A DNA stretch of 64,000 nucleotides from Bacillus aerolatus (GCF_009183655.1 NZ_WEIO01000003.1:62001-126000), one strand, 5' to 3'. Shown: positions 34,837 through 44,061, counted from the stretch's first letter. Notes: generated from the letters alone by a model not told the origin. Numbers and translations: made by a program.

Positions 34837-35946
34837 TCATAGATCAGTCATAATTCCAATCAAATCATATTGATAAAAGCGTCGGTTTCGTTTTCGATCA
34901 TCGCCAAAGATCATTTGCAATTGCATGAGTTGAGCTAGGCTTTTTCGGATTGTGGCAGGGGCTAAATCAGTCGCTTCTTGAATCTGATGCACTGTAGCGA
35001 TTGGATTCATAAATAATGCTCCCCAGACTTTTTTCGTCGATGGCTGAGCAAGCTTTGAAATTCCTTTATGGTATAACTTTTCCGCTTGGTCAAGTTTTTC
35101 GTATTGATGTTCGGCCATTCTTGTTGCAGCATCCAGGAAAAAGATGATCCAGTTTTTCCAATCTGGTTCTTCCCTCCCAATTGCCCGAACGCCGTTTAAC
35201 ATAGCGTAATATTTAAATTTTTCCCGCTCAAGTTCTTCGCTTAAGAAAAAGATGGGCGAATCAATAAGTTTTGATTGAAGTAAATACAGGACGATTAAAA
35301 TTCTACCGAGGCGTCCATTCCCATCCAAAAAAGGATGAATCGATTCAAATTGAGCATGGATAATAGCCGCTTTTATGAGAGGGTGCAAGGACTCTTCTTC
35401 CTCTGAGTCCGTATACGCATTCCCATTAATATATTTCTCCAAGTTCGCCATATACCCTCCCATTAATTGTGGTTCAGGCGGTATATACGAGGCATCCTTC
35501 ATTTGCTTAGTAGGTCCAATAAAGTTCTGAATCCGGCGGTATGCACCAGACGCACTAGTCGAACCTCGGGCACCTTCCATTAAAATTTTATGCATATCAC
35601 GAATTAAGCGTTCTGTTAACGGATAGCCCGTTTGAATAGTTTCTACACCAAGCTTCAAAGCATTCTGGTAGTTACGAACTTCTGTTTTTTTCCAATCGGA
35701 CTGCTGATCAATCTTGTCTTCGAGCATTTCGCTAAATGTGACTTGCGTGCCTTCGATACGGGTAGATTGAACAGATTCTTGTAGTGTCAATAACTGAATA
35801 AATGATTCATTCACTAAAGAATAAGTAAGCTTCTGTCTCAACTTTTCCAATTTAGCTGATGCCTCAACCACTTTTTTGTAAAATGCCAGCTCTGTCTCAG
35901 GATCAAACTTGAGCGGCAGGAATGGTAATTGATAAGGTTGTTTCAC
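34837..35946 (-). CDS. Fic-domain AMPylase-like protein with winged-helix tail
   Basis: A 369-residue class II Fic protein. The inhibitory motif STRIEG (residues 61-66, S/TxxxEG/N) lies in the N-terminal Fic_N part, the active motif HPFLDGNGRLGR at 204-215 is intact, and a winged-helix domain is at about 300-365 (VHQIQEATDLAPATIRKSLA). Fic enzymes transfer AMP or other nucleotide parts to protein Ser/Thr/Tyr. Here self-inhibition by the glutamate is predicted. No partner toxin or antitoxin gene is adjacent, so it is a stand-alone regulator; the target is unknown. Confidence 0.92.
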   Translation of the reverse strand: MKQPYQLPFLPLKFDPETELAFYKKVVEASAKLEKLRQKLTYSLVNESFIQLLTLQESVQSTRIEGTQVTFSEMLEDKIDQQSDWKKTEVRNYQNALKLGVETIQTGYPLTERLIRDMHKILMEGARGSTSASGAYRRIQNFIGPTKQMKDASYIPPEPQLMGGYMANLEKYINGNAYTDSEEEESLHPLIKAAIIHAQFESIHPFLDGNGRLGRILIVLYLLQSKLIDSPIFFLSEELEREKFKYYAMLNGVRAIGREEPDWKNWIIFFLDAATRMAEHQYEKLDQAEKLYHKGISKLAQPSTKKVWGALFMNPIATVHQIQEATDLAPATIRKSLAQLMQLQMIFGDDRKRNRRFYQYDLIGIMTDL

Positions 35947-36103
35947 GTTTACACACCACCTAAGATAATTATTATCCTTTTATTATCTTATAATACGCTA
36001 AAGTGTGCGTTTACGCTATTTTTCCTTTTAAAAAAATCGTAAAATAACCTATTTAGGGATTGTTGATGGAGCAGAAGCGGCGATTCATCCCCTATTTCCC
36101 TTA

Positions 36104-36142
36104 AATAAAAAAGCAGGGAGCCAAATGAATGGCTCCCCGCCT
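36104..36142 (-). terminator. Intrinsic terminator after the Cys/His/Asp-repeat gene
   Basis: Minus strand GCGGGGAGCC pairs with GGCTCCCTGC (one mismatch) and runs into T6. It is about 125 bases downstream of the gene. Confidence 0.75.
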
Positions 36143-36268
36143 TTAGTCCTTCCAATTGTCTGTATGGTGCCTGACATCCTATTTTTGTCACGTTTCCGCG
36201 GGAGAAAGTGTACAATAAAAAGAAGCATTGATGAATCACACCAATGCCCATTTTTCGGAAATGACTTA

Positions 36269-36877
36269 TTAGCAGGAGTCTTTATCGTCTTTTAAAAGGA
36301 CAAAGTCTTTGAATAAAACTAAAGCTTCTGTAAAGTTGCCTACTTGGTCAATAGCAACAGCGTTAAATACAACTTGGCCATTATGACGTTTATTGCTTAG
36401 AATGGTTACACGCACTTCGTATGAGTCTACTGCAGAGATGTTAGCAAAAAAGTGTTGTGTTCTCCCCGCTGGAATTTGAACTTGTGCTCCAGGCAGTACT
36501 TGGACAGCCATTGGATTAGTCGGAGTTCCCGGTGGTGCAGCAGACGTATCCGCATCCCCCCAGTTAAATACTTCTACTTTGACAGAAACACGCCGGTCTC
36601 CAAAGTTAGTAACAGACACATATAAGTCTTGCGCAATGTTTGCATCTCCCTCAGCACTGTCATCGTTCACGATCACCCCGGAAGTGTAAACTTTTTCGTG
36701 CTCGTCATTCCTGTCATGCTTGTTGCACTTGTCATGTCTGTCATGTCTGTCATCCTTGTCACACTTGTCATGTCTATCATCCTTGTCGCACTTGTCATGC
36801 CAGTCATGCTTGTTACACTCATCGCATCTGACACTATCATGCTTACATTTCCTGCAGCCCCAATGATTACTTCCCAT
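36269..36877 (-). CDS. Cys/His/Asp-repeat protein with beta-sandwich-like domain
   Basis: A 202-residue protein without signal peptide. Residues about 8-63 are an almost pure Cys-His-Asp-Lys stretch built on a nine-residue unit (DKCDKDDRH repeated), likely metal binding. The rest is a soluble beta-rich domain (about 64-195, YTSGVIVNDDSAEGDANIAQ..., SYEVRVTILSNKRHNGQVVF). I do not recognise the family. On the minus strand CATAAGATA at 36947-36939 resembles a mother-cell sigma factor -10, and spore coat or exosporium proteins are often Cys/His rich, so a spore-surface role is a guess. AAAAGGAG precedes the ATG. Confidence 0.75.
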   Translation of the reverse strand: MGSNHWGCRKCKHDSVRCDECNKHDWHDKCDKDDRHDKCDKDDRHDRHDKCNKHDRNDEHEKVYTSGVIVNDDSAEGDANIAQDLYVSVTNFGDRRVSVKVEVFNWGDADTSAAPPGTPTNPMAVQVLPGAQVQIPAGRTQHFFANISAVDSYEVRVTILSNKRHNGQVVFNAVAIDQVGNFTEALVLFKDFVLLKDDKDSC

Positions 36878-37044
36878 ACTTTATTCTCCTTTTCCTTAAG
36901 ATTGCCAAGTTAAAAGTAACTAATCCCCTGGCTTACTATATCTTATGAATGCTTGAATGAATGGCGATAGTTCGTCCACCTATTTTTTAAAAAAGAGTGA
37001 TTCTGCCTACCTTTCTTCCTTACAATTTGCTCTTGCCGTCTAGA

Positions 37045-37210
37045 TTTTAAAAACGGGCAGGGATTGTTAATTGATTAAAGGAGTTAAACTGCCGAACACT
37101 AAACAGAAAAAAGAGCCAGAGAGTCAATAATTAACTCTCTGGCCCTTATACTTTCCAGATCCTCGAATAAGGCTCGTCATCCTGTTTTTATTCTAGGCAG
37201 TCCTTTAACC
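37045..37210 (+). pseudogene. Remnant of a second sigma-factor 3' end with its terminator
   Basis: cgggcagggattgtta and the following gattaa at 37056-37076 repeat the last codons of the sigma gene at 34535-34559 (KSSGRGLLMD versus KNGQGLLID). Then a terminator (stem 37114-37123 with 37134-37143), and then tactttccagat and ctaggcagtcct at 37148-37204 matching 34734-34790. So the tail of this locus is duplicated while the coding part is lost. Confidence 0.65.
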
Positions 37211-37307
37211 CCGCAATAGTGCGTTTCTATCCATCTAACAAACTATTTACGGTTATTTTCTTTAGTGGTACAATGATCAAAATATATTTTGACAGGAGAT
37301 CGACACG

Positions 37308-38297
37308 ATGAACAACTACAAACTTTTCACAGCAGCAACTGCTGTTACTATAGCCGCTGTGAGTGTTTCCTCACCATCAAATGCAGAATCTGTCCATTCA
37401 TTTACAGATGTAGGAAAAAATTATGACGAAGCAGTCAGCTTTTTATATGAAAATGAAATTATTAATGGGATATCTCCTACAAAATTCGGCATCGATCAGC
37501 CATTAAAGCGCGGTGATGCAGCGGTTATTTTAGCCAATGCACTCGGACTTGATACTGAGAGCGCTCCTGATGCAGGTTTTAAAGATGTAAACAAACGTAT
37601 TAAAGGATCGGTTAATGCGCTGGCAGAAGCAGGCATTGTTTCTGGTGTAACCAAAACAGAATTTAAACCTGACGAGACATTGAGCCGCGGCGCGATGGCA
37701 AAATTTCTTGTACTAGGGTTTGAATTACAAGAGTATGAAACGGAAACACCATTTACAGATGTAGGCGGAGTGTTTGCTCCGTATATTGAAGCACTTTATG
37801 GCGCTGAAATTACTAGCGGCAAGACAGCGACTTCATACGGAACACACCTCGATATTAAACGTGGTGAGTTTTCAAACTTGTTGTACAATACAATCTTGTT
37901 TATGCTCGAAGATTTCTATTTCCCTGTCATTGAAAGTGCGAAAGTGACATCAACTACCTCAACCGAAATTGTGTTAACAGAAGCAGTCCCGCCTGAATAT
38001 AGTGCGAGAGAAACAGCGGAGTCCTTCTTCTTTTCAGTTAAATTAAAAGACGGATCTGAAACGGATTTTGAACCGACTGCATACACATTGTCCGCAGACC
38101 GTAAAACATTGACGATTGAGCATAAAAATTATGATTTGAACGGAAAAGAAGGCATCATGGTCATTGACGACTGGGAAACTGTCTTTGAAGCTCCATTCAA
38201 TTATAAACAAGTGTCGACTACGACAAGTTACAATGTAACGGACGAGACATTTGATTATACACACTTGCTTCCTGCTACAGAAGGAACTGCAATTTAA
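37308..38297 (+). CDS. SLH-domain surface protein related to the main S-layer protein N-terminus
   Basis: A 329-residue exported protein. The signal peptide ends near residue 27 (SNAES), then three SLH motifs at about 30-195 (HSFTDVGKNYDEAVSFLYEN, FKDVNKRIKGSVNALAEAGI, FTDVGGVFAPYIEALYGAEI) and a beta-type C-terminal domain (about 205-320) resembling the Ig-like domain that follows SLH in many S-layer proteins. It resembles the first 300 residues of the protein at 61300-63831. AGGAG precedes the ATG; single gene with its own terminator. Confidence 0.9.
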   Translation: MNNYKLFTAATAVTIAAVSVSSPSNAESVHSFTDVGKNYDEAVSFLYENEIINGISPTKFGIDQPLKRGDAAVILANALGLDTESAPDAGFKDVNKRIKGSVNALAEAGIVSGVTKTEFKPDETLSRGAMAKFLVLGFELQEYETETPFTDVGGVFAPYIEALYGAEITSGKTATSYGTHLDIKRGEFSNLLYNTILFMLEDFYFPVIESAKVTSTTSTEIVLTEAVPPEYSARETAESFFFSVKLKDGSETDFEPTAYTLSADRKTLTIEHKNYDLNGKEGIMVIDDWETVFEAPFNYKQVSTTTSYNVTDETFDYTHLLPATEGTAI

Positions 38298-38358
38298 ATA
38301 AGTAGAGGGCCATTGGGTAAGTAATTCCGATAACGTGGAGAAACATTATAAATAGCAC

Positions 38359-38406
38359 AAAAAATTGAGGGTCAAATCATATAGATTTGACCCTCAATTT
38401 TTTATT
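38359..38406 (+). terminator. Intrinsic terminator
   Basis: AAAATTGAGGGTCAAATC pairs with GATTTGACCCTCAATTTT (18 bp) and is followed by T-rich sequence. Confidence 0.9.
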
Positions 38407-38687
38407 GTCTTATAAAGGCTTCATTTGTTTTAACAGGAAAAATGGCATTGCTTTTTTTGCACGTATAGTACTTAACGCCTTTTTAATTTTTGTTATATTG
38501 TGAATATTCTTGCTAATTTTTCATAATCTCTTTTTTTTACAAAAGATCATGTAATAATAACTTATGGTCTTGCGTAACTAATGGCCAACATAATGAGAAT
38601 AAAAAAGATCAAAAAGAAAAAACGCTTATTTATACTCATCTCTGCAGTTAACTCATTTTTCTTTTAGAAGATGGGAGGTAAAATTTT

Positions 38688-38717
38688 ATGACAACAATTT
38701 CTCCACCTCTATGTTAA
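38688..38717 (+). CDS. Candidate nine-codon leader peptide before carboxypeptidase gene
   Basis: ATG with a strong ribosome site (GGGAGGT eight bases upstream) encodes MTTISPPLC and a stop, 60 bases before the carboxypeptidase start. It could be a regulatory leader or the broken start of a lost gene. The rest of the 38407-38687 gap shows no gene, only AT-rich sequence. Confidence 0.35.
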   Translation: MTTISPPLC

Positions 38718-38777
38718 ATGAAAATATCTTAATGATTCTCGAGCCAATATGAAACTATGAAGAGGAGGATGTTCGAT

Positions 38778-40529
38778 ATGTTTAAAAGTAAAACTTTGGT
38801 GTCTTCTACTATAGCTGTGATGACATTATCAGTAATGTTTGGATTGAATCAAACGAGTATGGCTTCTTCTACACCGAAACAAGGAAAAGAGGGAACAACT
38901 GCATCCGATGTAAACGCAGCGCCGCCCGCAGCTGGGCAAATAAACCCTACGTTTACCCCTTATTTTGGCCAAAGCTACAAGCAGCCTGAACAAGTCAAAG
39001 CATTATATCCAAAGCCTGATATCAGCTTCGATACTCCTGCATTTAAAGAAGGTAAGTCGGACTTCACAACGCAAGAGGAAATGATGCAGTTCTTGAAGGA
39101 ATTAGATGGAAAAAGCGACCTCATGAAGATGGAGACCTCTCTATATTCGCTTGAGGGGCGCGAGATGCCGCTGCTTATTTTTACAACAAGCGAAAGTGAA
39201 CATTCAGCTGATTTTAAACGTAAGCCAACAGTTTGGATGGAAGCACAAATTCATGGCAATGAGCCAGCTGCAGGCGAGTCTGCTTTAGTGACAGCGCAGC
39301 AACTGGCCACGGGTAAACTCGGTCAAGAAGTGCTCAAAAAGATCAACGTTGTCATGGTCCCCCGAAAAAATCCAGATGGATCTTACTATTTTCAACGGGA
39401 GAATGCGAAACGGCTGGATGCGAACCGTGACCATATGAAATTTGAATTGTCGGAAATCAGAGAAGTTACTAAAGTATTTAATCGATTTAAACCAGAAGTG
39501 TCCATTGCCTTGCATGAAGAAGGCGTTGTATCCGATGCATTTTCCGACGTTGGCGAAGAGGGAGCACTGAAATACCACGATATTACTATGGCGAAACAAT
39601 ATAACTTAAATACTCCGAAGTCCATCTTTGAAAAGACCGATGACTGGTTAATTAACCGTGCTCATAGGGATCTAGCGAAAAGTGGTTACTCTTCTAGTAC
39701 GTATCTCGTGCCTGAGCGTTCTGATAAGGGCGAATACATTGTATCAGAAGTAGGAACAGAGCCGCGCTATGAAACTACTTTCCAAGGCCTTCAGCCGAGT
39801 TTTTCTTTATTTGTTGAAAGCCGGGGGATCGGTATTGGCCGAGAAAACTTTGAACGCAGAGTAGCTTCACAAGTAGCTGCCCAAACTAGTTTATTAAAGA
39901 CAGCTGCCAAGCAAGCCAAACAAATAAAAGCTACTGTTGACGCCGCAAGAGCAGAAGTCGTACGAAAAGGTGAAACAGTAAAGGATAATGATAAAATCGT
40001 TATCAATAGCACAACTAAAGAAATTGCTAGTAATAATCGAATGAAAGTTGTGGACATCGCCAAAGGAGAAGTTGTAGAGATACCAGTCAAATACCTTAGC
40101 CTTGATAAGGGAGTCCCTACTCTGGAACGCATCCGTCCAAATGCATACATTTTGCCTCCGGCTTACCACGAGATTGCTGAAAAACTGCAAATAGCAGGCG
40201 TTGAAGTAAGTAAATTGAAAGAGGAAAAGGTGCTGGCAGTAGAACGTTACAAAGTCACTGAACAAAAGGCAGACGAGCGTTACTACCAGGGACATTTGTT
40301 GAACCACGTTAAAACAGAAGTACAAGAAAAAGAGTACTTCTTTCCAAAGGGAAGCTACGTCTTCCAAATGAATCAGCCTGCAGCTAACCTCATTGCAGAG
40401 GCTCTTGAGCCCGAAGCTGTAGATAGCTACGTTACATTTAACTTTATACCTGCTGACCTCGGCAACGAATTGCCGATCTACCGATATATGAAGGAAGACA
40501 AACTCAATGTAGAAGCTGTGAAAAACTAA
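38778..40529 (+). CDS. Secreted M14-family zinc carboxypeptidase
   Basis: A 583-residue exported peptidase. The signal peptide covers about residues 1-30. The M14 zinc site is HGNE (His159, Glu162), with the substrate-binding NPDGSYYFQRENAKRLDANRD downstream and a later AL-H-EEG histidine; a long C-terminal domain follows from about residue 390. M14 enzymes trim C-terminal residues of peptides, possibly peptidoglycan peptides or environmental protein. ATG 38778 is chosen because AGGAGG lies nine bases before it; the upstream ATG 38757 overlaps that site. Confidence 0.88.
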   Translation: MFKSKTLVSSTIAVMTLSVMFGLNQTSMASSTPKQGKEGTTASDVNAAPPAAGQINPTFTPYFGQSYKQPEQVKALYPKPDISFDTPAFKEGKSDFTTQEEMMQFLKELDGKSDLMKMETSLYSLEGREMPLLIFTTSESEHSADFKRKPTVWMEAQIHGNEPAAGESALVTAQQLATGKLGQEVLKKINVVMVPRKNPDGSYYFQRENAKRLDANRDHMKFELSEIREVTKVFNRFKPEVSIALHEEGVVSDAFSDVGEEGALKYHDITMAKQYNLNTPKSIFEKTDDWLINRAHRDLAKSGYSSSTYLVPERSDKGEYIVSEVGTEPRYETTFQGLQPSFSLFVESRGIGIGRENFERRVASQVAAQTSLLKTAAKQAKQIKATVDAARAEVVRKGETVKDNDKIVINSTTKEIASNNRMKVVDIAKGEVVEIPVKYLSLDKGVPTLERIRPNAYILPPAYHEIAEKLQIAGVEVSKLKEEKVLAVERYKVTEQKADERYYQGHLLNHVKTEVQEKEYFFPKGSYVFQMNQPAANLIAEALEPEAVDSYVTFNFIPADLGNELPIYRYMKEDKLNVEAVKN

Positions 40530-40539
40530 AACAGAAAGT

Positions 40540-40590
40540 AAAAGAGAAAAGGCAAAGAACCAACTAAATGGTCCTCTGCCTTTTTCTCTT
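40540..40590. terminator. Bidirectional terminator
   Basis: AAGAGAAAAAGGCAnAGAACC-type arms pair around CAACTAAAT at 40562-40570; A-rich and T-rich ends serve the carboxypeptidase gene and the DedA remnant. Confidence 0.75.
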
Positions 40591-40817
40591 CCGATAAAAG
40601 TAAACAGCGATGAATATAGCTAGAACGATGAAAGGAATTAAATAAACACTATATTGAGCAAGATAAAATGTGACTTTATGCCACTTTCGCCCCAATTCCC
40701 GGCCTAATGTGATAAAAGTGAACACCCATAAAGCAGCACCGGAGTAGGCAAACAAAGCAAATTTTCTATACGGCAAGCAGTTAATGGCGGCCAAATAAGC
40801 AATCGGGCTAAGTTATC
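40564..40817 (-). pseudogene. DedA-family membrane protein, C-terminal fragment
   Basis: The minus-strand frame reads SPIAYLAAINCLPYRKFALF, AYSGAALWVFTFITLGRELG and a final membrane helix with a basic tail. This is the last third of DedA/SNARE-associated proteins (undecaprenyl phosphate flippase family). The first two thirds, including the conserved arginine-rich helix, are missing upstream, so the gene is truncated. Its terminator is still present. Confidence 0.75.
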
Positions 40818-40887
40818 TTAGTAGTTGCCTACCTTGTTTAGACTCACAAACTATGAAAAAAGCTTTGCGGAGATCCCCCATCAACAT

Positions 40888-42303
40888 TCACGCTATATAT
40901 TCATCCGATTCCACATCATTAGCTGCTTTTTTGCTGTAATATTTGCCTTTTGTAGCGAGTGCCAGCACAATTGTGAGTGCAAATGCTATGATGGCTGCAA
41001 AGAAGGCGGCGATATTTTGCAGGAAGATACCCATGTATCCAAAGGCTGCGATGGAACCTACTACACTGGCTGCGATTAAAGACACCACTCCAACCGGGTT
41101 CCATGCATATAAATATTCCTGCCTGTGCTCAAAATATTTAGGGCCGATTTTTAATAGTCTTTTCACAACAAAAGCATCGCACAAAAGAATGGCAGCCCAG
41201 GATAGAAGAAAAACACCTTGGAATGTAAGTAAACTGCCTAAGTGATCTAACACGCCGCCAAGCATTAAAATGATGGCAGCAATAGAAGTGAAGACGACCC
41301 AGAAATTCCGCCCTGGCTTAAATTTGAATACGTTTTCAAAAAAGTTCGCCAAAGATAAAGAGCTGCTGTATAAGTTAGTAATATTTATACGCAATTGCGT
41401 TAAGATCGTAAACAGCGCTCCCCCAATACCGAGAATTTGCACGAAGAAAACGCCTGGATTTTCTTCACCCATTTGAACGCCAAACCAAATACCGATAACC
41501 CCCATTATGAAGAAACAAACAAGCTGTGGAATAAACCCAACGGCAAATACACCTATTTTAAATTCTTCTTTTTTAATAAATCTCGCATAATCTGACACGA
41601 GCAGAGCCATGATTCCTACGAGGCCATTCATGATCCCGATGCAGGCAAGCAAAGATGCTCCGCCAACCTCTCCTCCTTCAGGAAGAAATGTCCATATACT
41701 CCCTTCAAAAGTTGACGTGTTGAGAACGATGAAAAAACCGGTACCGAGTAAAAGAATAAAGAGCGGCATCGACCACTTTTGCAGCTTGTCCAGCTGCTTA
41801 ATGCCAAACCAGTTTAATGGAATAACAATCAGGCCGAAGAAAATCATTAACCCCCAGACCGGAACAAATGAAATATATTCATGAACAGCAGCAGCCATAA
41901 TGGAACCTTCGATCGCACAATACATAATAAAATTGAGTGCATAGATTAACGAAGTAATTGACGCCCCGAAGTAACCAACCCCCCCGCCTCGGGCCATTAA
42001 GTTTACATTCAAACCAGACTTTGCTGCATAATAACAAATACCTATTCCAATGACGCCTGCTACTACAGTTGCGTAAATTTCTGCTATTAATGCATTAACT
42101 GCCCCAAAATTAATGGCCATCAAACTGCCCATTTGAATAAATAACATCGCCGTCGCCACGCCTAAAGTGACATTTGTAATACTTAGCCACCCCATCGTCC
42201 GGCCTTCTACAGGCACTTTTTCTAAAGCAAAATCATCTTTCTTTTCTTCTTTACTGACTTCCTCTCTTTTCTCCCCTGTTTTTGGCCTTAAAATCTCCAC
42301 CAT
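40888..42303 (-). CDS. NCS1-family nucleobase permease (CodB-like)
   Basis: A 471-residue membrane transporter with about twelve helices. NVTLGVATAMLFIQMGSLMA at the first helix, ARGGGVGYFGASITSLIYA and the NWFGIKQLDKLQKW loop are typical of NCS1 cytosine/purine/allantoin symporters. A charged 40-residue N-terminal tail precedes helix 1. Substrate is not deducible. ATG 42303 is preferred, since AGGGGGATGAAGG precedes it; the frame extends further without a site. No purine riboswitch is seen upstream. Confidence 0.88.
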   Translation of the reverse strand: MVEILRPKTGEKREEVSKEEKKDDFALEKVPVEGRTMGWLSITNVTLGVATAMLFIQMGSLMAINFGAVNALIAEIYATVVAGVIGIGICYYAAKSGLNVNLMARGGGVGYFGASITSLIYALNFIMYCAIEGSIMAAAVHEYISFVPVWGLMIFFGLIVIPLNWFGIKQLDKLQKWSMPLFILLLGTGFFIVLNTSTFEGSIWTFLPEGGEVGGASLLACIGIMNGLVGIMALLVSDYARFIKKEEFKIGVFAVGFIPQLVCFFIMGVIGIWFGVQMGEENPGVFFVQILGIGGALFTILTQLRINITNLYSSSLSLANFFENVFKFKPGRNFWVVFTSIAAIILMLGGVLDHLGSLLTFQGVFLLSWAAILLCDAFVVKRLLKIGPKYFEHRQEYLYAWNPVGVVSLIAASVVGSIAAFGYMGIFLQNIAAFFAAIIAFALTIVLALATKGKYYSKKAANDVESDEYIA

Positions 42304-42339
42304 ACCTTCATCCCCCTTGCTATATATTTTACAAAGCAA

Positions 42340-42752
42340 CCAACAGCCAACTAACCAGCTTTCCTCCTTTGCCGCAGCTAATACTTTTTCAAATCCCCTT
42401 ATTTAACATCTATTCTTCTTATAGAGCTACGATAATATAAGCAAGTATCACGCCAAAGTGCCCAATTTTCTAAAAATTATAAAAATTAGTTTGTTTTAGC
42501 CTATTTATCCTTCTTCTCTCCTGTTTACTGTCATTTTCTTGAACAAATAACAGTAAAAATACCAGCAAATAATTGCAAGTTTGAAATTTAAATTGCAGTT
42601 TTGGCTGTTTTCCCTTGCTAGATAGAGCGCTTATCGCCCACTTTTTGAACATCTATATGTACTGACGAGCCATTTGACCATTCACTTATTCCGACTCATG
42701 AAACAGCCTTTGATTCAGGAAAAACGCCTGGTGCCCTCCTCTTTTTTGAAAA
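42340..42752. other. Intergenic region without recognisable gene
   Basis: AT-rich. A short minus-strand frame at 42470-42652 has no ribosome site. The promoter for the permease probably lies at 42400-42450. Nothing else seen. Confidence 0.5.
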
Positions 42753-42783
42753 TCAAAAAAACAGCACAACATGCGCTGTTTTA
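42753..42783 (-). terminator. Intrinsic terminator
   Basis: Minus strand AAAACAGC pairs with GCTGTTTT, followed by T-rich sequence; it starts at the stop codon of a 40-residue frame. Confidence 0.7.
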
Positions 42784-42903
42784 GGAAATACTTTTATATT
42801 GTTTTGTTTCTTTTTTTAATAAGAATACGGTGAAAGTATAGATAATACAGATTCCAATCGGTACTACAACAAAGGCATCTTCAATAAAAAGCGAGCCAAG
42901 CAT
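42781..42903 (-). CDS. Possible small membrane protein (40 residues)
   Basis: The frame encodes MLGSLFIEDAFVVVPIGICI followed by YTFTVFLLKKETKQ, one membrane helix with a basic end. It is followed at once by a terminator, which favours a real gene. Against it, the ATG lies inside another terminator hairpin and the ribosome site GAAGGGA touches the ATG. It may be the end of a lost membrane protein. Confidence 0.3.
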   Translation of the reverse strand: MLGSLFIEDAFVVVPIGICIIYTFTVFLLKKETKQYKSIS

Positions 42904-42933
42904 TCCCTTCAAAATGATTGGCTCGCTTTTTCT
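42886..42933. terminator. Terminator after SLH paralogue, bidirectional
   Basis: GCGAGCCAA (42891-42899) pairs with TTGGCTCGC (42918-42926); A5 and T5 flank the stem. The following tttttcttttatctt stretch recurs at 44266-44280. Confidence 0.8.
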
Positions 42934-42987
42934 TTTATCTTGTGAACCTTTCGACGAACTCAGAGGTTCGGCCACGAGCACGATAAG

Positions 42988-44061
42988 TTAGCGATTCGTC
43001 AGTTCCGCTAATTCGAGAATTACGGCTCCGTTAATGACCGATTTTATACGCCCGACATTTGGTGCATAGTACACAAACGTGCCATCTTTATCGGTGACTT
43101 CAACTACGTTTCTAAATGTTCCCGCCGGAGTAGTGATAGTTTTCGTCATTGAGGTGATGGTGTGTTTTTTTCCGCTTCCCGAAGGACCTATTGGCCAAGA
43201 TTGGCCGACTTTGACAGGATATTTCAAAAGCATCACTTCTTCAATTACCCCTTCAGATTCCATGTAACTGAAGTAATATCCGTTACTATCTTCTCTTTCT
43301 ACCATCCTTGCATCTACCTTTTTACCGCCCTCATATACTTCCCATACATTCCAGCCATTAGACTGTTCTCCAGAAAACTTATAAACGATCGTTCCCACTT
43401 CATCCGCATGGTAATGGTAAACCTTGCTTTGATCCATCGCGTAACTTCTAGGTACTTCCACTTTAAATCGATCGTCTAACGCTCTCGCTAAAAAAGCGGA
43501 AAACTGAGCGCGGGTGACATCCACATTAGGCCGGTACGTATTATTCGGGTACCCGGCAGTAATTTTCTCCGCCAAAATTCGTTTAATGTACACATAGGCA
43601 GACATATTAGGTGAAACATCGGTGAAAGAAGCAGCGGCCTCCTCTGTTAGCTGAAAAGCTCTCGATAAGAAAATCGCCATTTGCCCCCGCGTGACAAATT
43701 CATGTGGACGATAAGTGCCATCTGGAAAACCGCTGATGATTCCTTTTTCCACTGCTGAAGCGATATAACCGCTCGCCTTTTGATTCGCTCCTACATCTGA
43801 AAACTTAGTGGCTCTTTGTTCGCCGCTTAACCGTAATGCTCTCCCAATCATAATCGCTGCGGCAGCCCGCGTTACTTCTTCATCGGGGCGAAAAGTAGAA
43901 TCCGTATAGCCTGAGATGACCCCTTCACTCTCTAAAAATAACATTTCCTCATAAAAACGGTGGCTCTCTGTCAAATCTTTAAACCCGGCCGCCTTCGCAC
44001 TAAAGCTAAAAGTACTAAATATTAAGGTAAATACAACTAGAAACAACAAGCTTCTTTTCAT
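42988..44061 (-). CDS. SLH-domain surface protein, paralogue pair member 1
   Basis: A 357-residue exported protein with signal peptide to about residue 22 (FSAKAA), three SLH motifs at about 23-195 (AGFKDLTESHRFYEEMLFLE, FSDVGANQKASGYIASAVEK, FTDVSPNMSAYVYIKRILAE; TRAAAAIMIGRAL repeated as in SLH), and a C-terminal beta domain with TPAGTFRNVVEVTDKDGTFV and YYAPNVGRIKSV. This C-terminal block is shared with 48538-49599. ATG 44061 is set by AAGGGGGAG. Function unknown beyond wall anchoring. Confidence 0.9.
   Translation of the reverse strand: MKRSLLFLVVFTLIFSTFSFSAKAAGFKDLTESHRFYEEMLFLESEGVISGYTDSTFRPDEEVTRAAAAIMIGRALRLSGEQRATKFSDVGANQKASGYIASAVEKGIISGFPDGTYRPHEFVTRGQMAIFLSRAFQLTEEAAASFTDVSPNMSAYVYIKRILAEKITAGYPNNTYRPNVDVTRAQFSAFLARALDDRFKVEVPRSYAMDQSKVYHYHADEVGTIVYKFSGEQSNGWNVWEVYEGGKKVDARMVEREDSNGYYFSYMESEGVIEEVMLLKYPVKVGQSWPIGPSGSGKKHTITSMTKTITTPAGTFRNVVEVTDKDGTFVYYAPNVGRIKSVINGAVILELAELTNR

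Noticed and set aside
42470-42652. 60-codon minus-strand frame between permease and SLH gene
   Set aside because: No ribosome site, low-complexity composition, no terminator.
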